Shown: positions 44,458 through 55,620 of the stretch, piece after piece
Numbering within the stretch: position 1 is the first letter of the stretch
How the letters are laid out: each line of letters begins with the position of its first letter
Source of the DNA: Cryptomeria japonica
Lineage: Eukaryota; Streptophyta; Pinopsida; Cupressales; Cupressaceae
Assembly (NCBI RefSeq): GCF_030272615.1
Contig: NC_081411.1
Span: forward strand, 835,250,136-835,314,135
DNA length: 64,000 nt
Direction: 5' to 3'
Program-made: the position numbers and the translations under genes
The notes under the pieces: model-generated
What the model was told of the DNA's origin: nothing
Seen by the model: the letters and a program-made list of their open reading frames with translations, nothing else
Database searches by the model: none

Positions 44458-46154
44458 CTATAGTGGGCTCCCATTGTATCAGTAGATGTATCATTGTTGT
44501 ATTGTAGACACCTACGGGTGATTCTTTTGTAGCCATATGATTCTTTTGACATCATTGTATTATGACACATTTGATTGATTATATATATGAGATGATTCAT
44601 CTTTTGCGGCAGCTATATGCATGTGTACCTTATGTGATGAGATGTTCTTATGTGATGCATGTTTTATGATATGGATGCTTATATGATGCCATGCAATATA
44701 CTTTTGTTCTTTTATGTTGTATATGTGATGCATGATGCGAATGAAAATGTATGTGATGCAAATGATTATTTACATAATGAAAATGTGAGATGTGCTAACA
44801 TGTGTTGTATGCAGGATGTGATGCAATGATAATATCTATATGTATGAAATGCTTATATGTGGTGATGCAGGTGCAACTATATGAAATGCAAATGTTTTTG
44901 GTGTGTCATTATACTCAGTCATGTGATAGCGGGCTACGCGGACTCGAGAAGGACAATGGAAGTCAATCAAGAAAGGGGGATGGAAGACAGAAGATATGAA
45001 CGTGAAAGAGCTTCTTGTGCGTTATCATCATTGAGCTTTATTATGGCAGAATAGGTTATGACAATCGAGGCATATGTTCGGCCCAGAAAGTCATTGTACC
45101 TGTTTGCATGGAGATAAGACAGTCACAAACAAGGAATGCCCCAGTTCACACTAGACTCACAGTGTCCTCATATCCTTGGACAAGTCATAGCATTACTAAA
45201 AGACAATCCACAGACAGCAAATGCAAATAAGTGACGATACCCCATCCTCGCCTTTCTAGTCAAAGACATCCTGGAGATAGAATCTCTAGTCAAAGACATC
45301 CCGGAAAAGCTAAAAGACATGTCACCAAAAAGATAAAACCAAAAGAAAACCAAGACTCGACACCCACATCCACTGTAGTCCTCAAGTTTGTGTCTCTTGT
45401 CACTTGTTTAAGTCAAATTTTGATTGTGGTCACAATGTTCACTTTCACAAAAAGGATAGATAGCACTGAACCATATGTTGTCTGAGTCTGTTAAAAGATT
45501 TGATTTTGTTGAAGCCCATTGTTGCTGCTGTGTCTCCTTGGAAACTGACTGAATCCATGAAACTGATACCTTATTGTGGAGAAGATGGAACTTTTATTGT
45601 GGATTGTGCGCAGATAGACTGAAGAAAGCTAGAAGAAACTGTACTCCTCGAAACATGTGATGTTCTCAGTTCCACACCCATTACTAGACGTAGGAATTGG
45701 CCGTAGTCACAGATAGGATCTGATTTATTATGGATGGAAAGAGAGTGAAAAGGGAGGGTTTATTATGAATGGCTGACCAATCTTGGGTAGATCAATAACA
45801 AGCCATGATGGGAATGGGTAAGTTTATTGTGAGTGAATTGGTCGTGAGTGTGTGCGAAGTGAAAGAATGAAAGAGAATCCTGAAAGAGGGAGGAGCAAAG
45901 TCCCTACGCATGGCGCTGGTGACCCAGTTTTCACCATGGTACTTGCCCAGGGCGCCACCGAAGTGGTTTTCACCGTTGGACGAAATTATTTCTCTTTACT
46001 TTTTTGGATTTTGCAATTTTTTTGTTGTCACAAGGCGCCTGTTTGCCAGGTTTTCACCAAGTAACGGTTTTTTTGTTTTTATAAATTTTTTTTTTTGTAT
46101 TTTTGAAATTTTTTTATTTTTTTGTATTTTTGCATTAGGATACTCAAAAAGAGC
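44458..46154. other. spacer between the convergent PMD and pol genes of B
   Basis: No gene is supported in these 1.7 kb. 44590-44900 is a degenerate field of gatgcaaatg-like words. 45245-45305 has two copies of ctagtcaaagacatccyggag. 45660-46154 is the tail conserved with E (1-580). It would contain the ends of both convergent transcripts; no terminator can be proven. Confidence 0.6.
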
Positions 46155-49100
46155 TTATGTGTAGAACCTGCGAAGGTGCATGCTGTTGATAGGATCCTCC
46201 AAAGATTCCCCTTCTGTAGTTGAGAGTTGATATGCCCCAGATCCATATACTGCTGTAATGATGTAAGGACCAAGCCAGTTGGGTTTAAATTTGCCCTTCT
46301 TTTCTCTATCTTGCTGATTCTTGGGGTTCTCTCTGAGGACTAAGTCACCTACCTCAAATGTGCGAGGCTTGACCTTGTGATTGTAACTGCGACTCATTCG
46401 TTGTTGGTAAGCCTTGAGATGATTAAAAGCAGTGTGTCGTCGTTCCTCCAGCAGTTCTAGTTCTTGTAAGCGAGAGACCCTGTAGTCTTCATCGTTGATT
46501 ATGTTTCTCAAGGAGACCCGTAAAGAAGGTAACTCGACCTCAATAGGCAAGATGGCTTCAGCACCATAGACAAGTGAGTAAGGTGTAGCTCCTGCAGGTG
46601 TGCGGACACTGGTACGATAGGCCCAAAGTGCGGGATTGAGTTGGACATGCCAGTTACGGCCAGCGTCGTCGACTGTCTTTTTAAGTATTTTGAGAATTGT
46701 TTTGTTAGACGCCTCAGCTTGGCCATTACCTTGGGGGTAATATGGTGTGGAGAAACGATGAGAGATATGGAATCGCTCACAGAGTTCACGAACATCCTGA
46801 TTCTTGAAAGGACGCCCGTTGTCAGTGATAATGGAAGTAGGAATCCCGTATCGGCAAATGATGTAGTTCAGGATGAAAGTAGCGATTTGTTTCCCAGTAA
46901 CTTGCGTGAGAGGCACGGCTTCAATCCACTTTGTGAAATACTCTGTGGCTGTGATAATGAATTTATGTCCGTTGGAAGAAGGAGGGTGAATCTTGCCTAT
47001 GAGATCGAGTCCCCACTGACAAAAGGGCCAAGGAGATGCAAGTGGCTGTAGTTCTTGTGCTGGTGCGTGTATGAGGTCTCCATGAATTTGACACTGCTTA
47101 CACCTCTTGACAAACTGATATGCATCTTTTTCCATAGTAGGCCAGTAGTATCCAGTCCTGATGAGTTTCTTGGCCAAGGTAGGACCACTAGTATGCGGAC
47201 CACATATCCCTTCGTGCACTTCTCGTAACGCAATCTGAGCTTCGTCACTCTCTAAACATCTAAGGAGGGTGCCATCTAGACCTCGTCGGTATAGGATATC
47301 AGCTAGGATAACGTATCGGGAGGATTGGCGGATGAAAGTGCGGCGTTGGTTGTTCGATAAATCGGGAGGTAAGATGTTGTCGCGAAGGTATGTGAATATG
47401 GAACCATATAACTGGGATTCAGGACCAACAACACATATCATTTCCGTAGGAGTGATCTCATATGACGGAATCAGCAGGTTGTCAACCAGGAACTCATAAC
47501 AGGTCTCATTTTGCGGTAGGTCAATGAGTGAAGCAATTGTAGCCATGGCATCAGCAGCGCGATTCTGTTCTCTTGGTATCTGCTCAAACTCTATCTTTGC
47601 AAAGTGTTGTTTCAGATCATCTACCAGTTGTTTGTAAGGCATTAGCTTTTCATCTTTTGTTTGATAATCATCAGTTGCTTGACGGATGACAAGTTGAGAA
47701 TCGCCAAAAACACGAAGTTCCTGGATCTTCCACTGAACTGCAATTCTTAACCCCGTTGTTAATGCCTCGTATTCCGCTATATTGTTGGTGAAAGGAAATG
47801 ATAAGCGGTATGACTTTGGTATAGAATCGCCTTGGGGAGTTATAAAGAGTATACCCGCTCCTGCCCCGTGCTGTGTGTATGAGCCATCAAAGTATAGTTG
47901 CCATGGCTTTGCAGGTGATATTGTTAGAATGAACTCATCTGGAAATTCTGACTGTAGAGGAACATCATCTATCATGGGAGCATCTGCCAGTTGATCTGCG
48001 ATGGCTTGTCCTTTGATTGCTTTTCTGTCCACGTATTCAATGTCGAATTCACTCAAAATCATTACCCACTTGGCCAGTCGCCCAGTAAGTGTAGCTTTGT
48101 TGAGCAGATATTTTAGTGGATCAATTCTGGCAATCAACTTGGTCTTGTGAGTGAGCATATAATGTCGTAATTTTTGTGAAGCGAAGACCACAGCGAGACA
48201 TGCACGCTCAATTGGTGTGTAGTTGAGCTCATATCCCACCAATGTGCGACTGATATAGTAGACTGCTTTTTCCTTGCCGTCAGGTATTTGCTGTGCTAGT
48301 AGTGCCCCCAGTGCTGTTGGAGTAGCTGATATGTAAAGTAGCAATGGTTGATTCGGAATTGGTGACATCAAAACTGGCGGGTTCAAAAGATAGTCTTTAA
48401 GTGCCTGAAAAGCCTGTTGACAGTTCTCGTCCCATTTGAACTTAATGTTTTTGTGTAGCAGGTGCTGGAAAGGATTACACTTATCTGCAAGTTGTGCTAT
48501 GAATCTTCGTATGGACTGGAGTCTCCCTTGTAAAGACCGAAGTTGACTGATATTCTTGGGTGGCGGCATGTCCAAGATAGCCTTGACTTTTGCTGGATCC
48601 GCTTCTATTCCTCTTTTAGACACAATGAATCCTAGGAGCTTCCCGGAGGTTACTCCAAAGACACATTTCTTTGGGTTTAATCTTACCTTGTATTTTTCCA
48701 GCCTATCAAAAGCAACTGAAAGTATGTCCAAGTGTGTATTTCTGTCTATTGATTTAACCAAAAGGTCGTCGACATAATCTTCCACCTTTACATGCATGAG
48801 ATCATGGAAGATAGTAGTCATGGCTCGTTGATATGTGGCACCTGCATTTTTCAACCCAAAGGGCATGACATTCCAGCAGAAGGTTCCCCATGGACAAGTG
48901 AATGATGTTTTATGTTGATCTTCAGGTGCAATCCTGATCTGATTATATCCAGAGAATCCGTCCATTAAAGATAACATCTCATGGCCTGCTGTGAGATCAA
49001 CAATTAAATCAATGTTTGGTAATGGGAAATCGTCCTTCGGACAAGCCTTGTTGATATCCCTGAAGTCTGTACATATTCGGATGCTGCGATCTAGTTTGCT

Positions 49101-52100
49101 AACAGGTACTAAGTTGGAAATCCATTCAGGATAATCAATTGGGCGTATGAATCCGACATCTAGTAATTTCTCCAGCTCTGCCTTGACTAGCAATGCCACC
49201 TGTGGATGCATTTTTCTCAATTTCTGTTTTACTGGTTTTGCCCCCGGTTTGACTGTTAAATGATGCATTACTAAGTCGGGGTCTAGTCCAGGCATATCAG
49301 CATAAGACCATGCGAAGTTGACTTGTCGTTCCTTAAAGAAGCTTATGAACCTTGCTTTCTCGGCCTCTGTCAATGATTGAGCCAAAAATATGTTGTGTGG
49401 AACCTCTGCTGTACCAATGTTTGTCTTTATAGTCTCCTCTACCAACATGGATGATTTTTCCTCGTATGATGCTGGGAGAATGTCAAGCCTTCCATCTTTG
49501 GGCGCCTCAGAGAGGTTTTCACCCTCAGATACGTCCTTTCTTTTTACTTTTTTAGAGTCAGAGAGCACCACAGTGTGGTTTTCGCCATAAGACCCTTGTT
49601 TTGTCTTTATTTTCACATTTTTGCGACTAGAAGGCCCGACACCCTCACCAAAGTATGCCATGTTATTTAGCTCTATGGCGTATCCTGCTTTATGGTCTCC
49701 AAGAGGAAGATCATCGCGAATGCCAAGATAATCAACAATAGCTTCGTCATTTTGAAATGTATCAATCTGTGGTGGTCCATCCTGATCCCAGTCAATGAGT
49801 TGGGGGTGAACGAGGGGAAGGTCTTTAGTGTTTTTAGAATCCGCAAGGCTAATAGTGAAGATATGGTTATATTCAGGTATGTCAAGGTAGTCATCGAGGT
49901 CGTCAATGGCACTCTCCTCATCAGTGTCGATCGTGAGTGAGTCCAATTTATCATCACTAGTAGCACCCTCAGGGACAGGTGTCCTCATCCTATGTGATCC
50001 TGACCTAGGGCCTTGAAACGAAGCTTGTGTAGGATCCTTATGGGTCGGTTCTTGACCAACTCTGAATTTCTTGTAAAACTCCTCCTCCTCTGTAGGTTCA
50101 TCTGGCTCTCTAAATGTCTCATTGAGTTCATAATCGCTGGAGGATTTGTCTGAACCCCATTCCCACTCATTGGAGTCTGTGGAATAATTATCCTCTTGTT
50201 GAACTTCAGCCACTTTGACTCGCCATATCTGTTTTGTTCTCTTGTGTTGAATCTTGGGGTTTAGAAAACCAAGCCCCTTAGAGCGTTCCCTTCTTGTAGT
50301 TAGCTCAGGTTGTAGAGGCTCCATGACACCTTCTTTGCGTAGTCCGAGAGGACTTTTTCCATCATACCCGAATCTCTGCAGAATTTTGAAACCTTTACCA
50401 TAGTTTTCACAGGGTATTATAATTTGATCATGTGTATCATCTTCAGCGTCCTTATATAGCATTTTATATAAACTTTCTTCCTCTAGTTCGCCCCATTTTT
50501 GAAAGACGGTAGGATCCCATTTGAGGAGCATGATGGAGATTTGCTTATTAGGATGTGGTCTCCCATATTCCTTGGGGGAGTTCATGACTTGTCGTAAGAA
50601 CATTGTTTGATTCAGAGTGTATTCTCCCATGCCTTTGTCTTGAAACCTGGCTCTAAGTTCACCTTGTTTGGATGTCGAGGGCTTTAATGACTCAGGATCA
50701 ATATATGCTGAAGAAGGAGTAGCCTCACGATTGCTGGGAATGATAATCTCAGTATGTGATCTCAAGTTATTGCAATATATGAATGGATTTGGATCACCAT
50801 TGACCGTTACCTCGACTCCATTATGAGGAAATTTTATGCACTGATGGTATGTTGATGGGACCGCTCTCATTTCATGAATCCATGGACGTCCTAGCAATAT
50901 GTTATACGTGAGGTCTAGATCCAGGACTTGACAAATCACGTCCTTTGTTACTGGCCCTATTCTGAGTGGTAAGATGACCGTGCCCTTGGACGAGCGCTCT
51001 TCATCATCATAAGCCTTAATAGTGATTTGGTTTGTAGCATTCACAGCTTTGTCAGAATATCCCAATTGTCTGATGGTGCTCAATGTACAAATATTAAGAC
51101 CTGCTCCTCCATCTATCAGGACTCGTTTTATTCGGTGTTTATGTATGAAGGCTTCAATATGTAGAGGTGCATTGTGAGGCTGACTTATGGAGGCGTCATC
51201 GGCTTCTGTAAATGTGAGGGAGTGTGGAACGGATAGGTATCCCACCATGGCTTGAAACTGATCCACGTTTAGATCCGTAGGGACAGCAGTATCTCTCAAG
51301 GTTTTGTCAAGGACAGCTTTATGTGCAGGAGATATACGTAAGAGCTCAAGAATAGAGATGAGTGCGGGTGTTTTCCCTAATTGCTCTACAAGATCGTACT
51401 CAGGCTTAGTTGACGGAAGATTGGTATTCTTAGAAGAGGTTCCTGGCAATGTGATCTTACCTCGACGGGTTGTAACATGACATTCAGAGGTAGCTTCGGA
51501 TGAAGATCCCACACCTTTTAGGACAATTTTAGGTCGCTGAGGAGGATTCTCAGGATTTTTATTTTTGATAGTAATGGTAGAAATATGATTGTCCATTGAG
51601 ATGTGATTAATAGTGGAATCATAATTGTAAGATGTTCTGGTGTAATTGGCTTGATCATCTGTGACTTTGCCTTTTCCCTTGTCATGTTTTGGGAATGGTT
51701 CCTTAAACACCTCATGCTCTTGGTTAGATGAATGTCCCTCAATCTCAATATCTCCTCTGTCAATGAGATCTTGTACAATGTTTTTCAATCGATGGCAATT
51801 ACTTGTCTTGTGACCCTTGCTCTTATGAAATTCACAATATTCATCATCATTCCACCAATTCGGTTTTACCTTTGGTTCATATGGAGGAAAATCTGGGACC
51901 GTGATCACTTTGTTTGCTACAAGCTTTTTGAATACTGATTCAAGTGGTTCTCCCAATGGAGTGTACTTCCTTCGTGGTCTAGCAGCCGTTTGATTGTTCA
52001 CTTGATTGTTGGTAGAATTTGATCCAGAAAAGATGAACTTTGGTCTCACTGTGTTAGCATCAACAACACCATCATTAACTGTGTTCTTGTTCTTGTTCCA

Positions 52101-53153
52101 AAACTTTGGTTTGTCCTTTCCCTTAAAGTCCTCTTTGTTTTCTTTGAATAGTTTGATAACTCCTTGTTCAATTAAGACTCTTTCTGTTGCTAGGCCCTTT
52201 TCAATGACATCCTTGAATGTAGACAAACAAGCTTTTCTGAGATCATAACCAATAGCCTTGTTAACATTTTGTGTGAACATTTCCACCATTTGTTTTTGCG
52301 GGATTTCACAAGAGCATCTGCTAGCTAAGTTTCTCCATCTTTGTAAAAATGACGCAAAAGATTCTCCTTCTTTTTGTTTCGTATTGCACAAGGTAGTAAC
52401 TGAGACATCTGTTTCAATGTTGTAAGAGAAATGTTGAATGAATGCCTCTGCCAAGTCACCCCATGACTTAATACCAGGAGGTAATTGAGAAAACCATTCC
52501 ATCGCTTGATCTCCTAAGCTCTGTGGGAACAACCTCATTAAGTATGTTTCTTCTGCTGCTACCTCAATGCAAGCTGTGAAGAATTGTCTTATGTGTGCCT
52601 TGGGGTCTCCTCTCCCTCTATATTTGTCGAATTTTGGCGTTGCAAAGTGCGGAGGAAACGGAGGCATTGGAATGCTCTTATCAAAGGGATAAGGGCATAT
52701 ATCTCTCATAGTATATGTGGGTTTTGATGTGCCCATGTCTTCCACTTTCTTTTGTAGATCTCTAATTTGTTGCTCCAAATTATTTTTGGGAGGAGATGGA
52801 TTTCTTGTAGCATATCCCATGTTTGAAACACCCATTTGAGGAGGAGCTTGTTGCATGTATGGATGATACTGATCGTAGACATGTCCATATGGAGGTCGAT
52901 ATTGTTGCGACATGTATGGAGCACTTGGCATAATTTCTTGTTGAGGAACCCCATATCTGTTTTGTGTATATAAACCATATTCAATGGGCCTTTCATTTTC
53001 CATTGTGTTGCCCCCAATTTTGGCATGAGGTCTCCTTGTGTCAAAATTTTGAGGAAGTCCTTGAGCATCCATTTGTCTTGGTTGACCCATATCTTGAGCA
53101 TGTGTTTGAACATAAGGCCTCCATGATGGTCTTTGAGTGTAAGTATCGTGCAT
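46155..53153 (-). CDS. gag-pol: gag-pol polyprotein (2332 codons), element B
   Basis: One uninterrupted frame. Approximate order, numbered from Met at 53153: Pro/Tyr/Gln-rich linker 1-130; gag domain 150-300; knuckle CX2HX4HX4C at C440-C453; aspartic protease with DGG at D681; G-patch 917-950 (YGKGFKILQRFGYDGKSPLG); acidic linker; RT about 1290-1480 with YVDD at Y1460; first RNase H-like domain near 1600 (LLLYISATPTALGALLAQ); archaeal-type RNase H about 1750-1880 (LYFDGSYT, D1756); integrase zinc region 1977-2025 and catalytic D2050, D2111, E2147 (D,D35E spacing); GPY/F-type C-terminus; no chromodomain. It copies element RNA and integrates the cDNA. The true gag start lies upstream at 53633, separated by one TAG, so this Met is probably not native. 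Confidence 0.95.
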   Translation of the reverse strand: MHDTYTQRPSWRPYVQTHAQDMGQPRQMDAQGLPQNFDTRRPHAKIGGNTMENERPIEYGLYTQNRYGVPQQEIMPSAPYMSQQYRPPYGHVYDQYHPYMQQAPPQMGVSNMGYATRNPSPPKNNLEQQIRDLQKKVEDMGTSKPTYTMRDICPYPFDKSIPMPPFPPHFATPKFDKYRGRGDPKAHIRQFFTACIEVAAEETYLMRLFPQSLGDQAMEWFSQLPPGIKSWGDLAEAFIQHFSYNIETDVSVTTLCNTKQKEGESFASFLQRWRNLASRCSCEIPQKQMVEMFTQNVNKAIGYDLRKACLSTFKDVIEKGLATERVLIEQGVIKLFKENKEDFKGKDKPKFWNKNKNTVNDGVVDANTVRPKFIFSGSNSTNNQVNNQTAARPRRKYTPLGEPLESVFKKLVANKVITVPDFPPYEPKVKPNWWNDDEYCEFHKSKGHKTSNCHRLKNIVQDLIDRGDIEIEGHSSNQEHEVFKEPFPKHDKGKGKVTDDQANYTRTSYNYDSTINHISMDNHISTITIKNKNPENPPQRPKIVLKGVGSSSEATSECHVTTRRGKITLPGTSSKNTNLPSTKPEYDLVEQLGKTPALISILELLRISPAHKAVLDKTLRDTAVPTDLNVDQFQAMVGYLSVPHSLTFTEADDASISQPHNAPLHIEAFIHKHRIKRVLIDGGAGLNICTLSTIRQLGYSDKAVNATNQITIKAYDDEERSSKGTVILPLRIGPVTKDVICQVLDLDLTYNILLGRPWIHEMRAVPSTYHQCIKFPHNGVEVTVNGDPNPFIYCNNLRSHTEIIIPSNREATPSSAYIDPESLKPSTSKQGELRARFQDKGMGEYTLNQTMFLRQVMNSPKEYGRPHPNKQISIMLLKWDPTVFQKWGELEEESLYKMLYKDAEDDTHDQIIIPCENYGKGFKILQRFGYDGKSPLGLRKEGVMEPLQPELTTRRERSKGLGFLNPKIQHKRTKQIWRVKVAEVQQEDNYSTDSNEWEWGSDKSSSDYELNETFREPDEPTEEEEFYKKFRVGQEPTHKDPTQASFQGPRSGSHRMRTPVPEGATSDDKLDSLTIDTDEESAIDDLDDYLDIPEYNHIFTISLADSKNTKDLPLVHPQLIDWDQDGPPQIDTFQNDEAIVDYLGIRDDLPLGDHKAGYAIELNNMAYFGEGVGPSSRKNVKIKTKQGSYGENHTVVLSDSKKVKRKDVSEGENLSEAPKDGRLDILPASYEEKSSMLVEETIKTNIGTAEVPHNIFLAQSLTEAEKARFISFFKERQVNFAWSYADMPGLDPDLVMHHLTVKPGAKPVKQKLRKMHPQVALLVKAELEKLLDVGFIRPIDYPEWISNLVPVSKLDRSIRICTDFRDINKACPKDDFPLPNIDLIVDLTAGHEMLSLMDGFSGYNQIRIAPEDQHKTSFTCPWGTFCWNVMPFGLKNAGATYQRAMTTIFHDLMHVKVEDYVDDLLVKSIDRNTHLDILSVAFDRLEKYKVRLNPKKCVFGVTSGKLLGFIVSKRGIEADPAKVKAILDMPPPKNISQLRSLQGRLQSIRRFIAQLADKCNPFQHLLHKNIKFKWDENCQQAFQALKDYLLNPPVLMSPIPNQPLLLYISATPTALGALLAQQIPDGKEKAVYYISRTLVGYELNYTPIERACLAVVFASQKLRHYMLTHKTKLIARIDPLKYLLNKATLTGRLAKWVMILSEFDIEYVDRKAIKGQAIADQLADAPMIDDVPLQSEFPDEFILTISPAKPWQLYFDGSYTQHGAGAGILFITPQGDSIPKSYRLSFPFTNNIAEYEALTTGLRIAVQWKIQELRVFGDSQLVIRQATDDYQTKDEKLMPYKQLVDDLKQHFAKIEFEQIPREQNRAADAMATIASLIDLPQNETCYEFLVDNLLIPSYEITPTEMICVVGPESQLYGSIFTYLRDNILPPDLSNNQRRTFIRQSSRYVILADILYRRGLDGTLLRCLESDEAQIALREVHEGICGPHTSGPTLAKKLIRTGYYWPTMEKDAYQFVKRCKQCQIHGDLIHAPAQELQPLASPWPFCQWGLDLIGKIHPPSSNGHKFIITATEYFTKWIEAVPLTQVTGKQIATFILNYIICRYGIPTSIITDNGRPFKNQDVRELCERFHISHRFSTPYYPQGNGQAEASNKTILKILKKTVDDAGRNWHVQLNPALWAYRTSVRTPAGATPYSLVYGAEAILPIEVELPSLRVSLRNIINDEDYRVSRLQELELLEERRHTAFNHLKAYQQRMSRSYNHKVKPRTFEVGDLVLRENPKNQQDREKKGKFKPNWLGPYIITAVYGSGAYQLSTTEGESLEDPINSMHLRRFYT

Positions 53154-53183
53154 TTGAGCTTGTGTATGTGGGATTGCTGGTTT

Positions 53184-53633
53184 CTAAAGCAAAACTGATG
53201 GTGACTCCGGCATCATATTATTGGGTCCTCCACTATTTGGTTGAGCTTGTTGTGAAGGTCTACTTTCCATAAGTTGAGATAAGTCAAAATCATGTGGTAT
53301 CTTAGCTCCACTTTGTGCCATCATGTTTAGAAAGTATTGACGATCTCTCCTCATTATCTCTTCAACCAATCTATTGAATTGAGGATCCATTATAGATTCT
53401 TGTATGTCTGCTGATAGTATTGAAGAATTGTCCACATTATCATTGTGTGTAGCGTTGTGTATAGCGTTTGCGCTTTCCATATTTGGATTGTGTCTATAAA
53501 CATTCATGTCTGGTAATGTAGTGTGCTCAGGATTGTAGAAGACATCATTGTCATACTCATAAGAACTCATGTTTACGGGCCCTTGAGCTTCTTTAGCTTT
53601 TCTCCTAGATTTTTGAAGACGGGTTTCAACCAT
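53184..53633 (-). CDS. gag: gag N-terminal segment, element B
   Basis: A 149-codon frame starting MVETRLQKSRRKAKEAQ, then an acidic Asn/Asp-rich part and the segment MRRDRQYFLNMMAQSGAKIP. It ends with TAG at 53184-53186 and is in frame with the downstream polyprotein. In E the same site is a Gln codon and the frame runs on, so the TAG is most simply a recent C-to-T change. Programmed readthrough of TAG is the alternative and cannot be excluded. The start is conserved in E (4617). Confidence 0.88.
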   Translation of the reverse strand: MVETRLQKSRRKAKEAQGPVNMSSYEYDNDVFYNPEHTTLPDMNVYRHNPNMESANAIHNATHNDNVDNSSILSADIQESIMDPQFNRLVEEIMRRDRQYFLNMMAQSGAKIPHDFDLSQLMESRPSQQAQPNSGGPNNMMPESPSVLL

Positions 53634-54127
53634 GAACTAGGTGTTAGACCAATATGTGAGAGACTTAGACGAAAATGACAAGAGTATGTAAGACCAAGAG
53701 TTGTATGGAGTGTAAATGAATCTGAAGTTTACTTGCAATGTCCAAAGTGTAAGACCAAATATGTATGTTGTAGAGTAGGTGTGACTTCCAAAGAGAGGAT
53801 AGTTTCTCTTGATGAGGTAAGCTGACCTTGACTCTAAGTAAGACCAAATGAGACCCAAAGGTAAGAAACCTTGATGAGGGACCACTTAGCAAAGTGTTGT
53901 TGTATGTAGTGTGTTGACAAAGTATAGTGAGGACAAGCAAGTGACCTTTTTGACTCAAGTTTAGACAAGTATGACTGTAAAATGAGGTATGAAGCAATGA
54001 TGGACTGTGTAAGACCTTAGAACAGGCTGAATGCTAGATGAACCTGAAGAGATAACCTAGGAAGCTCAAGTGTGCCGAAACTGATTTCTTTGTTTGCTTG
54101 ACTGTTAAACTTTTTTAAATCCTGACA

Positions 54128-54405
54128 CAGACGCCTCTGTATACTTCACAGACGCGGTTTTAAGACACAGACGCTATTCTGTTTGACACAAACGTGATTC
54201 TAAGATTTCCTGTTGATGTTTGCTAAGACTGACAGATTTTTGCAATTGTGGACACAGACGCGCCTGTATACTTCACAGACGCTATTTCCAGACACAGACG
54301 TGTCTCTGTTCGACACAGACGCTGATAAAAACACAGACGCTATTCTGTACTTCACAGACGCGTTTATCAGACACAGACGCGGTTTTAACAGACACAGACG
54401 CGTTT
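54128..54405 (-). repeat. second ~20-bp-pitch array in the B leader (absent from E)
   Basis: CAGACGC-type units (plus strand) start at 54128, 54149, 54168, 54189, then after a 66-bp gap at 54255, 54276, 54295, 54316, 54334, 54355, 54374 and 54395. Steps are 21, 19, 21 and 21, 19, 21, 18, 21, 19, 21, an alternating pattern with a 40-bp super-period. The flanks align with E around 5060-5130, where no array is present. Confidence 0.92.
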
Positions 54406-54647
54406 CTGTAACCTTAGTGCAATCTTTCCTATCTGTGAATTTGTTTTGCTGTGACCAAATCTGATTTTTCGACTGTTTTTCGTGACAAGAGGACACAGTG
54501 TTGATGACCCAATGTTTGCAGACTGTTTAGACTCCAAAAAGTGTGTTGTTTGATGTAAAAAGTTTTTGCATACACTTGAAGACACAAAAGACACAATGTT
54601 TTGCTGTTTTGTCTTGATTGTTTGAGTGTTTATCATAAGTCAAGCAC

Positions 54648-55225
54648 AATTCTTATGGCTGGCCAGGACAATAATTGTTGATCCCACATGGGGTTTTACC
54701 CCCGAGGCTACGCTATTCAGAGCGGATACTTAGATGCTTGACCTCACTGGCTCCACCCTCGGCACTCACTTCTCGGGTCAGCCAAGCATCAGTCCCCATG
54801 AAAACTCCCCATGGCGAACTTTGTATCTCTACTAAGAACCGTATGTGTGTGGGCCGCTACCAGAGGTCCGACCTCCTGCCTCAACAACTAGAAGGATTTG
54901 GGCATCTAAAACAATGAGGTACTAGTAAGGGCATCCGCTCGTGTGGCCATACATGCGGCACTTTCAGCTCTGTAAATACAGAAGGCTCCCAGCCGGTAGG
55001 AGTTACGCCCTACAAATGATCAAATAAATTTGATCAAACGGGTTTATGGGGAGACATAGTGTCGGTATGAACTAATCAGCACACGTTATTCATAGTTTTC
55101 ACCATGAATACATTTGATTATAGTGGCTTGGAAGAAGATGGCTTTTCTTTTGCTACCACTTGGGTCGTTCTCTTCTCACTAGTAGTCCTAATGACCACAC
55201 GGGAAGAGAGGCCCTCTAAAGAATA
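54648..55225 (-). other. conserved leader block (B copy) with covarying hairpin
   Basis: Very similar to E 5334-5905 and related to A 37927-38480. On the gag-pol strand 55013-54996 forms a 6-bp stem (GTAGGG/TCCTAC with one G-U) around the loop CGTAAC. The G-U pair is possible only on the gag-pol strand; on the plus strand it is an A-C mismatch. Confidence 0.7.
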
Positions 55226-55620
55226 AACAAAAAGAGCCTATTGCTCAAGACACAAAAGACAATGGTTCAATTTTAGTGCACCAATTGAAGTGTTTGCTAA
55301 GCTATGAAGACAAGGCACACAAATAAAATTACAAAACCCTAGCTAAGGCCCTGCAACAAAATTGTTAGTAGTTTGGGTTGTTTCAAATGATAACCCCTTC
55401 CTGCAAGCACACAAGTTAGGTAAATTTTAAGAAAACCCAAAAAGACTTTGTGAAAAGGGGCCTTCAACAAAAACGTATTTGTCTCCAAAGCAAGCTGCAC
55501 AAACCAGGTTAGCTAGATCTGCAAAGGTTAGCCAAAAATAAACCAGATCTGAAACCCTAAGTACAAAATCCAAAAACCCGAATCGAAAAACTTGAAAAAA
55601 ATTTTGCAAAACAGAATGCA

